This document shows positions 1-6,564 of a stretch of DNA of 14,747 nt, piece by piece. A program made the translations under genes and the position numbers. A model generated the notes under the pieces. It was not told the DNA's origin. It saw only the letters and a list, made by a program, of their open reading frames with translations, and searched no databases. Each line of letters begins with the position of its first letter. Position 1 is the first letter of the stretch. Source of the stretch: an uncultured Prevotella sp. (GTDB taxonomy: Bacteria; Bacteroidota; Bacteroidia; Bacteroidales; Bacteroidaceae); assembly GCA_900550635.1 (NCBI GenBank), contig URSZ01000056.1:1-14747 (forward strand), written 5' to 3'.

Positions 1-1
1 C

Positions 2-202
2 GTATCTTCGTTTTTGATTTGCTCTCTCGTTGCGCTGCTTTGCGGCGCGCTCATCGCGTTTACGTATACGCGCCGCACGCGCTTTACGCAAAGCCTTGTG
101 CTCGCCGTCATTTTACTGCCGTTTGCCGTGCAGACCGTCATTATGCTCGTCAACGGCAACGTCGGCACGGGCGTTGCGGTCGCCGGCGCGTTCGGCCTTG
201 TC
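2..202 (+). CDS. DUF4956 family membrane protein, internal fragment (cut at both ends)
   Basis: The + strand is open from base 2 and reads as two hydrophobic segments, about codons 5-17 and 28-40, followed by motifs I recognise from memory as DUF4956: LVNGNVGTGVAVAGAF and then FGLV. In that family this stretch normally continues with RFRS and a further membrane region. Here the match stops at base 202, and the following bases are the exact antisense of clpB, although the frame stays open to 433. The left end is cut by the window edge. DUF4956 proteins are small multi-pass membrane proteins of unknown function. What is seen is an open frame with family-like sequence. The family name rests on recall, and truncation at 202 is inferred from loss of the expected RFRS. 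The piece could belong to another locus joined here by misassembly. Confidence 0.62.
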
Positions 203-1645
203 GGCCTCGAAACGCAGTTGCTCTATTTGCAGTTTGTTTTGCTGTATTTTGCCGAGCAATTCCTTTTCGGCCTGCCATTTGGCGCGGAAGTCGGCAGCCT
301 GCTCCTGAAGTTCTGCTATCTCCTTGTTCAGTTGCTCGAGTTTCGGCTCGTCGTGCTCGCGCTTTATCGCCTCGCGCTCTATTTCGAGCTGCTTTTCGTG
401 GCGCGTTATCTCGTCAAGTTCCTCGGGCATTGAATCGCGCTCTATACGCAATTTTGCAGCGGCTTCGTCCATGAGGTCGATAGCCTTGTCGGGCAAAAAA
501 CGGTCGCTTATGTAACGGTCCGACAGCTTTACTGCGGCTATAACGGCATCGTCCTGTATGCGTACCCTGTGGTGGTTCTCATACTTCTCTTTTATTCCTC
601 TAAGTATGGAGATTGAGTCTTCCACACTGGGTTCGTCGACCATCACTGTCTGGAAACGCCGTTCGAGCGCCTTGTCTTTTTCAAAATACTTCTGGTACTC
701 GTCCAAGGTTGTCGCACCTATGCTGCGCAACTCTCCCCGCGCCAACGCCGGTTTAAGTATGTTTGCCGCGTCCATTGCGCCTTCGCTCTTGCCGGCTCCT
801 ACAAGCGTGTGAATCTCGTCGATGAAAAGGATTATCTTGCCTTCGGAGTGTGTTACCTCGTTTACCACCGACTTCAAACGTTCCTCGAACTCGCCCTTGT
901 ATTTTGCGCCGGCTATGAGCGCGCCCATGTCGAGCGAATAGAGTTCCTTGTCCTTTAAATTCTCGGGCACGTCGCCGCGCATTATACGTTCGGCCAGGCC
1001 TTCGACTATTGCGGTCTTACCCGTACCCGGTTCACCAATAAGTATAGGGTTGTTCTTGGTGCGTCGCGAAAGTATCTGCAGCACCCTGCGTATCTCCTCG
1101 TCGCGTCCTATTACGGGGTCTAACTTCCCTTGGCGCGCCGCTTCAACAAGGTTACGCGCATATTTCGACAAGGCCTGATACGTGTCCTCGCTCGACTGCG
1201 AGTTGACCTTATGTCCGCCGCGAAGTTCCTTTACGGCCTCGGCGAGATTTTGACCGGTTACACCTGCGTCCTTCAAAATCTGCGCCGCCGTTCCCTTACT
1301 GGCTGCTATAGCCATAAGTATGGCTTCTATGCCCACGAACTCGTCTCCGTTTTTGCGTGCCAAATCTTCGGCTGCAAGAAGAATGTCGTTGCTCTCGCGG
1401 CTCAAATACGGTTCTCCACCGGTTACGCGAGGCAAATGGGTTATCTCGGCTTCAACGCCGCGCCTTATAACATCGGGTTCTATTCCTAATTTCCGGAATA
1501 CAAAATTGGTTACGTTCTCACCGGCTTTTATTACGCCAAAAAGCAAATGCACCGGTTCGATTGCCTGTTGACGGTTGCGCGAAGCACTGTCAACGGCGCT
1601 TTTCACAGCCTCTTGGGCCTTTATTGTGTATTTTTCCAGTTCCAT
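179..1645 (-). CDS. clpB: ClpB disaggregase, 3'-truncated (N-domain, NBD1, part of M-domain)
   Basis: ClpB is the Hsp100 AAA+ disaggregase that works with DnaK/DnaJ/GrpE to pull proteins out of aggregates in the cytoplasm. Visible parts are the N-domain (about residues 1-145), NBD1 with Walker A GEPGTGKT at 204-211, pore loop KYKG at 248-251, Walker B LFIDE at 273-277, and the start of the coiled-coil M-domain from about 400. The ATG at 1645 fits the usual ClpB N-terminus. Family-like sequence ends at KAERAGD, residue 489. Beyond it the frame gives unrelated residues and a stop at 113-115, and the conserved YGKIPxLE region and all of NBD2 (to about residue 860) are missing. Bases 1-202 instead match another gene on the opposite strand. 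If the join is real, the protein would be non-functional as a two-ring machine. If it is an assembly error, the gene is probably intact in the genome. Confidence 0.93.
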
Positions 1646-1754
1646 TGTACTTTTTATTTTATTTATGATTATTCTTTTATCGCACTATTGCGATTCTGAT
1701 AAGATAATCTCAAAAGCCGTGCCAAAAGCTTTTAACGGCATTCGGCACGTTTAC

Positions 1755-1769
1755 ATGACATTTTGTCAT
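1755..1769. promoter_or_regulatory. Perfect inverted repeat upstream of clpB
   Basis: ATGACA-TTT-TGTCAT is a perfect 6-bp dyad with a 3-bp spacer, about 110 bp upstream of the clpB start and about 230 bp upstream of the threonine aldolase start. It does not resemble CIRCE (TTAGCACTC-N9-GAGTGCTAA). It could be an operator for clpB, but no -7 box was found on the - strand here to anchor it. The rest of the 1646-1946 interval holds a short GC-rich dyad (cgtgcc at 1718, ggcacg at 1744) and no convincing gene. Confidence 0.3.
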
Positions 1770-1946
1770 AAAACCAACGGGCGTTACCGCCAAAAACTGT
1801 AAGCATTGGCTACAGAACACACAAAACAATACATATTATCTTGCCAAGCGGGAACTTTAAAAGCCGCCCGACCTTAATTGCACACATTTTCACAGGTTTT
1901 TAACTAAAAAACCAAATTTATTTACCCTGTAATACGTTTAAATTAG

Positions 1947-1954
1947 TACTTTTG
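1947..1954 (+). promoter_or_regulatory. Bacteroidetes -7 box for threonine aldolase
   Basis: TACTTTTG matches the TAnnTTTG consensus of the Bacteroidetes primary sigma factor. It lies 46 bp before the ATG at 2001, which would give a leader of about 40 nt. No clear -33 TTTG is seen at the usual spacing. Confidence 0.55.
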
Positions 1955-2000
1955 CAACATAAAAGTTCAAACAAGCAATATTTTAATATTTACATAAGAA

Positions 2001-3032
2001 ATGAGAAGTTTCGCAAGCGACAACAATTCCGGAATAAGCAACGAAATTATAGACGCAATAATAAAAGCCAATGTGGACCACGCCGTAGGATACGGCGACG
2101 ACAAATGGTCGAGGGAAGCGGAAGCACTGATTAACAAAACGTTCGGAGGAAATGCGGACGTTTTGTTTACATTTAACGGCACCGGCAGCAACTGCGTGGC
2201 CCTGCAACTATGCACAAAGTCATACGGTCTGATTCTATGTGCCTCTACCGGGCACATTGTAGTGGACGAATGCGGAGCCCCTACCCGCATGACAGGTTGC
2301 CAGATAACAACAATACCTACTCCCGACGGCAAGCTCACCCCCGCGCTGATAGAGCCTCATCTGATAGGATTCGGCGAGCAGCACCATTCACAGCCACAGG
2401 CAATATACATATCCGAATGCTCCGAATTGGGAACAATATATACGCCTGATGAACTTAAAGCCCTTACGGCGTTTGCACACAAGTATAACATGTATGTGCA
2501 CATGGACGGTGCACGCCTGGCCAACGCATGTGCCGCACTGGGCGTAGGACTTCGCGAACTGACATACGACTGCGGTATAGACGTGCTCAGTTTCGGCGGT
2601 ACGAAGAACGGACTGCTCCTCGGCGAGTGCGTGGTGGTGTTCAACGATTCGATGAAACCATACGCCAAGTTCATACGCAAACAGTCGGCGCAACTGGCCT
2701 CAAAACAGCGTTTCCTGGCATGTCAGTTCACGGCATACCTCGAAAATGACCTTTGGCTCCGCAACGCCCGCCACGCAAACGACATGGCCGCCATGCTGCA
2801 CGACGAGCTGGCAAAGATTCCGCAGATAACATTCACCCAAAAGGCGGAAAGCAACCAACTGTTCCTCACCATGCCTTTAGAGGCTTCGAAAGAGCTGCAC
2901 AAACAGTTCGAATTTTTCTATTGGAACGAATCAAAAGGCGAAATACGCTTTGTTACATCTTTCGATACCACGAAAGAAGACATAGACAAACTTGTTGCAG
3001 CCATAAAAAGCACACTCGGGCATTGCAAGTAG
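2001..3032 (+). CDS. ltaE: Low-specificity L-threonine aldolase
   Basis: This PLP enzyme of fold type I cleaves L-threonine or allo-threonine to glycine and acetaldehyde in the cytoplasm. The 343-residue length is typical. Visible motifs are the N-terminal SDNNSG, which normally starts these proteins, the glycine-rich cofactor-phosphate loop FNGTGSN (58-64), the aspartate of HMDGARL (D169) that contacts the pyridine nitrogen, and FGGTKNG with the Schiff-base lysine K202. The ATG at 2001 is favoured because it begins the conserved MRSFASDN and sits just downstream of a -7 box. The only ribosome-binding hint is a weak AAGAA, as is usual in this phylum. The gene stands alone and converges on lptB. 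The symbol is by family; ltaA is also used for such genes. Confidence 0.93.
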   Translation: MRSFASDNNSGISNEIIDAIIKANVDHAVGYGDDKWSREAEALINKTFGGNADVLFTFNGTGSNCVALQLCTKSYGLILCASTGHIVVDECGAPTRMTGCQITTIPTPDGKLTPALIEPHLIGFGEQHHSQPQAIYISECSELGTIYTPDELKALTAFAHKYNMYVHMDGARLANACAALGVGLRELTYDCGIDVLSFGGTKNGLLLGECVVVFNDSMKPYAKFIRKQSAQLASKQRFLACQFTAYLENDLWLRNARHANDMAAMLHDELAKIPQITFTQKAESNQLFLTMPLEASKELHKQFEFFYWNESKGEIRFVTSFDTTKEDIDKLVAAIKSTLGHCK

Positions 3033-3087
3033 CGCAGGGCATGTGCGCCTTACAGGCAACGCGCCTTATTTGTCCGCATTATTTTTC

Positions 3088-3233
3088 CCGGTTTCCAGAA
3101 GGGCAAAAATATGTCTGAGATAATTTAAAATATGTCTGACCTATTTCAAAATATGTCGGACATATTTTTTCTTTGCTCCAAAGCAGGTATAATTATTTGA
3201 AAATGAATTTTCGTTTTCCGCACTAAAAAACGG
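3088..3233 (+). repeat. Interspersed repeat, copy A (three 21-bp palindromic units plus tail)
   Basis: CCGG at 3088 is followed 20 bp later by three units starting AATATGTC at 3108, 3129 and 3150, exactly 21 bp apart. The third unit keeps the full palindrome ATATGTC-G-GACATAT. A T-rich tail then runs to CACTAAAAAACGG, ending 83 bp after the third unit start. The element lies in the 264-bp gap between the convergent threonine aldolase and lptB genes. Its last bases form the left arm of the terminator at 3226-3252. The copy aligns without gaps to those at 6245, 8792 and 13919. Confidence 0.8.
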
Positions 3234-3252
3234 CTTTAAAAAGGCCGTTTTT
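3226..3252. terminator. Bidirectional intrinsic terminator between threonine aldolase and lptB
   Basis: AAAAACGGC (3226-3234) pairs with GCCGTTTTT (3244-3252) around a 9-nt loop. There is a T run on the right and, read on the - strand, a T run on the left. It sits between two convergent genes and can end both transcripts. Confidence 0.7.
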
Positions 3253-3296
3253 AACAGTTCCCGAAGAACGTTACATTACAAAAGAACGCAGGGGAT

Positions 3297-4085
3297 TTAC
3301 TCCTCTTCGTTCTTTTGTTTGTCTATCATTTGAAAGTCTTTCTTCCGCAGTTCGAAGCTGTTCGTAAGGTACTTGTCACGCACTATCTGGTTTGAGGCCA
3401 ACTCTTCGGGTGTTCCCTGGAACAGAATGCGTCCTTCGAAAAGCAGATATGCACGGTCGGTAATACAAAGGGTCTCTTCTACGTTATGGTCGGTTATGAG
3501 GATTCCGATATTGCGGTATTTCAACTTCCATACTATATATTGTATGTCTTCAACAGCAATAGGGTCGACGCCTGCAAAAGGCTCGTCGAGCATGATGAAC
3601 TTCGGATCGATGGCAAGGCAGCGGGCTATCTCGGTACGGCGGCGCTCACCACCCGAAAGGCGGTCTCCCAAGTTCTTACGCACTTTCTGCAAGTGGAATT
3701 CGGAAATAAGGCTTTCGAGTTTCTCACGCTGGTATGACTTGGGCTTCCCCGTCATCTCGAGCACCGAAGCAATATTGTCCTCAACCGACATCTTGCGAAA
3801 AACCGAAGCCTCCTGCGCCAAATATCCAATGCCGTATTGCGCACGTTTATAGACGGGAAAGTCGGTTATGTCCTCATCGTTAAGGTAGATGTGCCCCCCG
3901 TTGGCTTTTATAAGGCCGGTAGTCATATAAAAGGACGTGGTCTTGCCCGCGCCGTTAGGGCCTAACAAACCCACAATCTCGCCTTGATGTACATTGAACG
4001 AGACATCGTTTACAACGGTCCGCTTGCCGTACCGTTTTATCAAACCTTCGGTGCGAAGCACCATTTTTGAAGCAGTATTATCCAT
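3297..4085 (-). CDS. lptB: LPS export ABC transporter ATP-binding protein LptB
   Basis: LptB is the cytoplasmic ATPase of the LptB2FG complex, which extracts lipopolysaccharide from the inner membrane and pushes it along the Lpt bridge. Numbering from the ATG at 4085, Walker A GPNGAGKT is at 42-49, the Q-loop glutamine is in YLAQE (near 91), the signature LSGGERRR is at 143-150, Walker B and D-loop FIMLDEPFAGVDP are at 163-175, and the switch histidine is H200. The run SGGERRRTEIAR together with FAGVDPIAVEDIQ is diagnostic of LptB among ABC ATPases. An upstream in-frame TTG at 4094 is possible but would leave almost no leader after the -7 box at 4105-4112. The ATG at 4085 gives 262 residues, slightly longer than E. 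coli LptB through a charged C-terminal tail. lptA, lptC, lptF and lptG are not in the window. Confidence 0.93.
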   Translation of the reverse strand: MDNTASKMVLRTEGLIKRYGKRTVVNDVSFNVHQGEIVGLLGPNGAGKTTSFYMTTGLIKANGGHIYLNDEDITDFPVYKRAQYGIGYLAQEASVFRKMSVEDNIASVLEMTGKPKSYQREKLESLISEFHLQKVRKNLGDRLSGGERRRTEIARCLAIDPKFIMLDEPFAGVDPIAVEDIQYIVWKLKYRNIGILITDHNVEETLCITDRAYLLFEGRILFQGTPEELASNQIVRDKYLTNSFELRKKDFQMIDKQKNEEE

Positions 4086-4104
4086 GCATGCCAATATTTC
4101 AAAG

Positions 4105-4112
4105 CAAAAATA
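4105..4112 (-). promoter_or_regulatory. -7 box for lptB
   Basis: On the - strand this reads TATTTTTG, matching TAnnTTTG, about 20 bp before the ATG at 4085. The transcript would start near 4098 with a very short leader. It is divergent from the mlaE promoter at 4175. Confidence 0.45.
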
Positions 4113-4174
4113 CTAAATTAGCTCTTAATGAAGAAAGAAATAACCTTATCGGGGACAAATACACAAAAGTTTCT

Positions 4175-4182
4175 TACCTTTG
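4175..4182 (+). promoter_or_regulatory. -7 box for mlaEF
   Basis: TACCTTTG matches TAnnTTTG and lies 67 bp before the mlaE ATG at 4250. With the lptB box it forms a divergent promoter region of about 160 bp. No strong -33 element was seen. Confidence 0.45.
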
Positions 4183-4249
4183 TAAAAATATTTTGCCTGT
4201 ATTTTGTGCAGCCAACAATGTGCATATACCGGCAAGAAATGAAATTATA

Positions 4250-4996
4250 ATGTTTCTACACAAATTCCTGACAGCTTTCGGCCGCTATTTGCAGCTAATG
4301 GGACGCACATTCTCGCGGCCGGAGAAAATGCGTATGTTCTTCAAGCAATATAGAAAGGAAATGGAACAGCTGGGAGTGAACTCCATAGCCATCGTCCTGC
4401 TGATTTCCTTCTTTATAGGCGCTGTAATCTGCATTCAGATAAAGCTGAACGTGCAAAGTCCCTGGATGCCTCATTGGACATCGGGATACGTTACGCGCGA
4501 GATTATGCTGCTTGAATTTTCATCGAGCATAATGTGTTTGATTCTGTCGGGAAAAGTTGGTTCGAACATTGCGTCGGAAATAGGAACCATGAGAGTGACG
4601 CAACAGATAGACGCATTGGATATAATGGGCGTCAATTCCGCCTCGTTCCTTATCCTGCCCAAAATAATGGGGCTTGTAACGATAATGCCGTTCCTTGTTA
4701 TTTTCAGCACTGTGTCGGGCATAATAGGTGCATACGCAACTGCATACATAGGTCATATCATATCGGCCGAAGATCTTACCGCCGGAATGCAGCACCAGTT
4801 CACACAATGGTTCGTATGGATGGGAATAATCAAATCACTGTTCTTTGCGTTCATCATTGCAAGCGTATCCTCTTATTACGGCTACACAGTGGAAGGCGGC
4901 TCGCTTAATGTAGGAAAAGCAAGTACCAACGCCGTAGTGTCGAGTTCTATGCTGATACTTTTCTCCGATTTATTCCTCACACAGTTACTCTCCTGA
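4250..4996 (+). CDS. mlaE: MlaE-type ABC transporter permease (MCE lipid transport)
   Basis: This inner-membrane permease belongs to the MlaE/YrbE (DUF140) family, which works with an MCE protein to move phospholipids between inner and outer membrane and maintain lipid asymmetry. It has 248 residues, usual for the family. An amphipathic N-terminal segment (FLTAFGRYLQLMGRTFSRPE) is followed by hydrophobic segments at about 43-65, 87-101, 132-168, 187-209 and 228-246. The conserved ASEIGTMRVTQQIDALDIMG at 108-127 is the family hallmark and is thought to contact the ATPase. The frame is open from 4067, but the extra 61 residues overlap the lptB promoter and look non-coding. The ATG at 4250 begins family-like sequence and lies downstream of the -7 box. 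The stop is 1 bp before the next ATG, so mlaE and mlaF are co-transcribed. No MCE (mlaD) gene follows. Confidence 0.9.
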   Translation: MFLHKFLTAFGRYLQLMGRTFSRPEKMRMFFKQYRKEMEQLGVNSIAIVLLISFFIGAVICIQIKLNVQSPWMPHWTSGYVTREIMLLEFSSSIMCLILSGKVGSNIASEIGTMRVTQQIDALDIMGVNSASFLILPKIMGLVTIMPFLVIFSTVSGIIGAYATAYIGHIISAEDLTAGMQHQFTQWFVWMGIIKSLFFAFIIASVSSYYGYTVEGGSLNVGKASTNAVVSSSMLILFSDLFLTQLLS

Positions 4997-4997
4997 T

Positions 4998-5765
4998 ATG
5001 ATAGAACTCAAATCCATAAGCAAATCCTTCGAAGACAAAGAAGTGCTCAAGGACATAAGCACGGTTTTCGAAAAAGGCAAAACAAACCTTATCATCGGGC
5101 AAAGCGGCTCGGGCAAAACCGTACTGATGAAATGTATCGTCGGCCTACTGACTCCTACGAGCGGGCAAATCCTATACGACGACAGAAATTTCATAGACAT
5201 GTCAAAACGCGAACGTACTGCCCTGCGCCGCGAAATGGGAATGATTTTCCAAAGTGCAGCCTTGTTCGACTCGATGTCGGTGGTAGACAACGTAAGGTTT
5301 CCGTTGGACATGTTTTCAAACGAGTCATACAAAGAAAGGCAACGCAAGGCGCTAAGCTGTCTCGAGCGTGTCAACCTGCTCGAAGCCGAAAACAAAATGC
5401 CGGGCGAGATAAGCGGGGGTATGCAAAAGCGCGTGGCCATAGCGCGCGCCATTTCGATGAACCCGCGCTACCTGTTCTGCGACGAGCCAAACTCGGGACT
5501 CGACCCGAAAACGTCGCTCGTCATTGACGACCTGATACACGGCATTACGAAAGACTACAACATAACGACCATTATCAATACGCACGACATGAACTCCGTT
5601 ATGGACATAGGCGAAAACATCATTTTCCTTTACAATGGCCGCAAAGAATGGCAGGGTACGAAAGACGACGTAATGACATCTGAAAACAAGCAACTGAACA
5701 ACTTCATTTTTGCTTCCGACCTGTTCCGTAAAGTTAAGAGCGCCGAGATGAAGGAAATGAAGTAA
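4998..5765 (+). CDS. mlaF: MlaF-type ABC transporter ATP-binding protein
   Basis: This cytoplasmic ATPase partners the MlaE permease just upstream and energises MCE-type phospholipid transport. It has 255 residues. Motifs are Walker A GQSGSGKT at 34-41, Q-loop MIFQSAALFDSM around 82-93, the signature ISGGMQKR at 138-145, Walker B YLFCDEP at 158-164, D-loop SGLD at 166-169, and the switch histidine in THDMNSV at 196. SGGMQKRVAIARA and the phrase QSAALFDSMSV are typical of MlaF. Only 1 bp (TGA-t-ATG) separates it from mlaE, suggesting coupled translation. After the stop at 5765 the 99 bp to the convergent VOC gene hold only a weak 4-bp hairpin near 5831-5844, and no clear terminator was seen. 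Confidence 0.92.
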   Translation: MIELKSISKSFEDKEVLKDISTVFEKGKTNLIIGQSGSGKTVLMKCIVGLLTPTSGQILYDDRNFIDMSKRERTALRREMGMIFQSAALFDSMSVVDNVRFPLDMFSNESYKERQRKALSCLERVNLLEAENKMPGEISGGMQKRVAIARAISMNPRYLFCDEPNSGLDPKTSLVIDDLIHGITKDYNITTIINTHDMNSVMDIGENIIFLYNGRKEWQGTKDDVMTSENKQLNNFIFASDLFRKVKSAEMKEMK

Positions 5766-5864
5766 CACGTGCGTAAAAACGACAGTAACACACGGGCAAA
5801 CACCATTCCCAATAAACCAAGCATTAACATCACGTTTAAGCGTGTAATACCCCGCAACGCCACA

Positions 5865-6134
5865 TCATATTGTTATCTCAACACGGTTACCTTCAGGGTC
5901 GGCTATTACACTCTCATAATACCCGTCACCGGTAAACCTTGGCTCACCCAATACGGCATATCCGTCGCTTCGCAACTGTTCTGTTAACCGGTCCACCCTT
6001 TCTTTTGTACCTGCGGATATGGCAAAATGAGCCAGTCCGGTTAATTTGTCACACGCAGGACTATTCTCCAGGCTCGGCATCGACATTAATTCTATGCGTG
6101 TTACGGAATCAGCAAAAGGTGAGTGCAGAGACAA
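5865..6134 (-). pseudogene. VOC/glyoxalase-family protein, 5'-truncated
   Basis: The frame encodes the C-terminal two thirds of a VOC (glyoxalase/bleomycin-resistance fold) protein. RIELMSMP is followed by LAHFAISAGTKERVD, then GEPRFTGDGYYESVIADPEGNRVEI, which ends in the glutamate strand that usually supplies a metal ligand. Members are normally about 125 residues and begin with a strand like HIAxYVxDLE carrying the first metal histidine. Those 40-50 residues are absent in all frames upstream. The only start is a TTG at 6134 (frame open to a stop near 6188), and no -7 box precedes it. The missing half implies a pseudogene or a fragment. A 16-bp palindrome sits at the break (6137-6152), and repeat copy B begins about 90 bp further. 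Family assignment is firm from motifs; loss of function is inferred. Confidence 0.7.
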
Positions 6135-6136
6135 AC

Positions 6137-6152
6137 GGAAACAAATGTTTCC
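6137..6152. other. 16-bp palindrome at the broken 5' end of the VOC gene
   Basis: GGAAACA-AA-TGTTTCC is a perfect 7-bp dyad with a 2-bp centre. It begins 3 bp beyond the last possible start of the truncated VOC frame. It could be an operator or a trace of the event that removed the N-terminal half. Nothing links it to a known family. Confidence 0.45.
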
Positions 6153-6244
6153 AAATTTGACTATGCCGAACCGAATCGCGCATTATAAAAACAAAAAATA
6201 AAATCCGCTTGTTTTCATTCCGCATTTGTCTGTTTTGTTTAACC

Positions 6245-6390
6245 CCGGTTTTCTGGTGCGAAAAAATATGTCTGACATATTTTAAAATATCTCAGACATA
6301 TTTCGAAATATGTGCCTTGTATTTTTTCTTTTCTCCCAAGGAGGCATAATAAGTTGTGTTTCAGTTTTCACTCCGGGACACTAAAAGCCG
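6245..6390 (+). repeat. Interspersed repeat, copy B
   Basis: CCGG at 6245 is followed by units at 6265 (AATATGTC), 6286 (AATATCTC) and 6307 (AATATGTG), exactly 21 bp apart. The first unit is a perfect palindrome, ATATGTC-T-GACATAT. The tail includes TGCCTTGTATTTTTTCTTTT and CCCAAGGAGGCATAATAA, and ends CACTAAAAGCCG at 6390. A further TTTGTC at 6225 may belong to it. By hand it is about 89% identical to copy C over 126 bp from the first unit. It lies in the 430-bp gap between the divergent VOC fragment and the C10 protease. The rest of that gap shows only the protease promoter and the palindrome at 6137. Confidence 0.85.
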
Positions 6391-6528
6391 CATTTTCACA
6401 CCCTCTTTACGGACATGTTTTTCATAGATTGTACCAACGATAGTTTACATCACGCAACAAATTTTCTTTTTTTCATCACAACGCAAAAACAAAATCCGAC
6501 CTTTCTTTATTCATCCATTAATTTAACC

Positions 6529-6536
6529 TATATTTG
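6529..6536 (+). promoter_or_regulatory. -7 box for the C10 protease gene
   Basis: TATATTTG matches TAnnTTTG, 29 bp before the ATG at 6565. The predicted leader is about 20 nt and carries no Shine-Dalgarno sequence. A TTTA near 6506 is a weak -33 candidate. Confidence 0.6.
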
Positions 6537-6564
6537 CACATATTCGTATTAACCATTATTTGTT

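Noticed and set aside
2..433. Long + strand frame, over 140 codons, with hydrophobic residues
   Set aside because: Only 2-202 is gene-like. The rest is the exact antisense of well-conserved clpB sequence, so the full frame is a junction artefact.
3108..3170. 21-bp periodic repeats considered as a CRISPR array
   Set aside because: The units abut directly with no spacers, only three per locus, and they recur as a fixed 146-bp element with no cas genes nearby.
4067..4249. 61-codon N-terminal extension of the mlaE frame
   Set aside because: It overlaps the lptB start and both divergent promoters, has no family-like sequence, and the usual MlaE start is at 4250.
5630..5863. Hydrophobic 77-codon - strand frame after the VOC gene, GTG start, with a membrane-like first 30 residues
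   Set aside because: More than half of it is antisense to mlaF and only about 97 bp are free. No family was recognised. It could be a remnant of a membrane gene, but the support is too weak.
6338..6344. AAGGAGG in repeat copy B considered as a ribosome-binding site for a hidden small gene
   Set aside because: No suitable start follows, the phylum rarely uses Shine-Dalgarno sites, and the motif is not kept in copies A, C and D.
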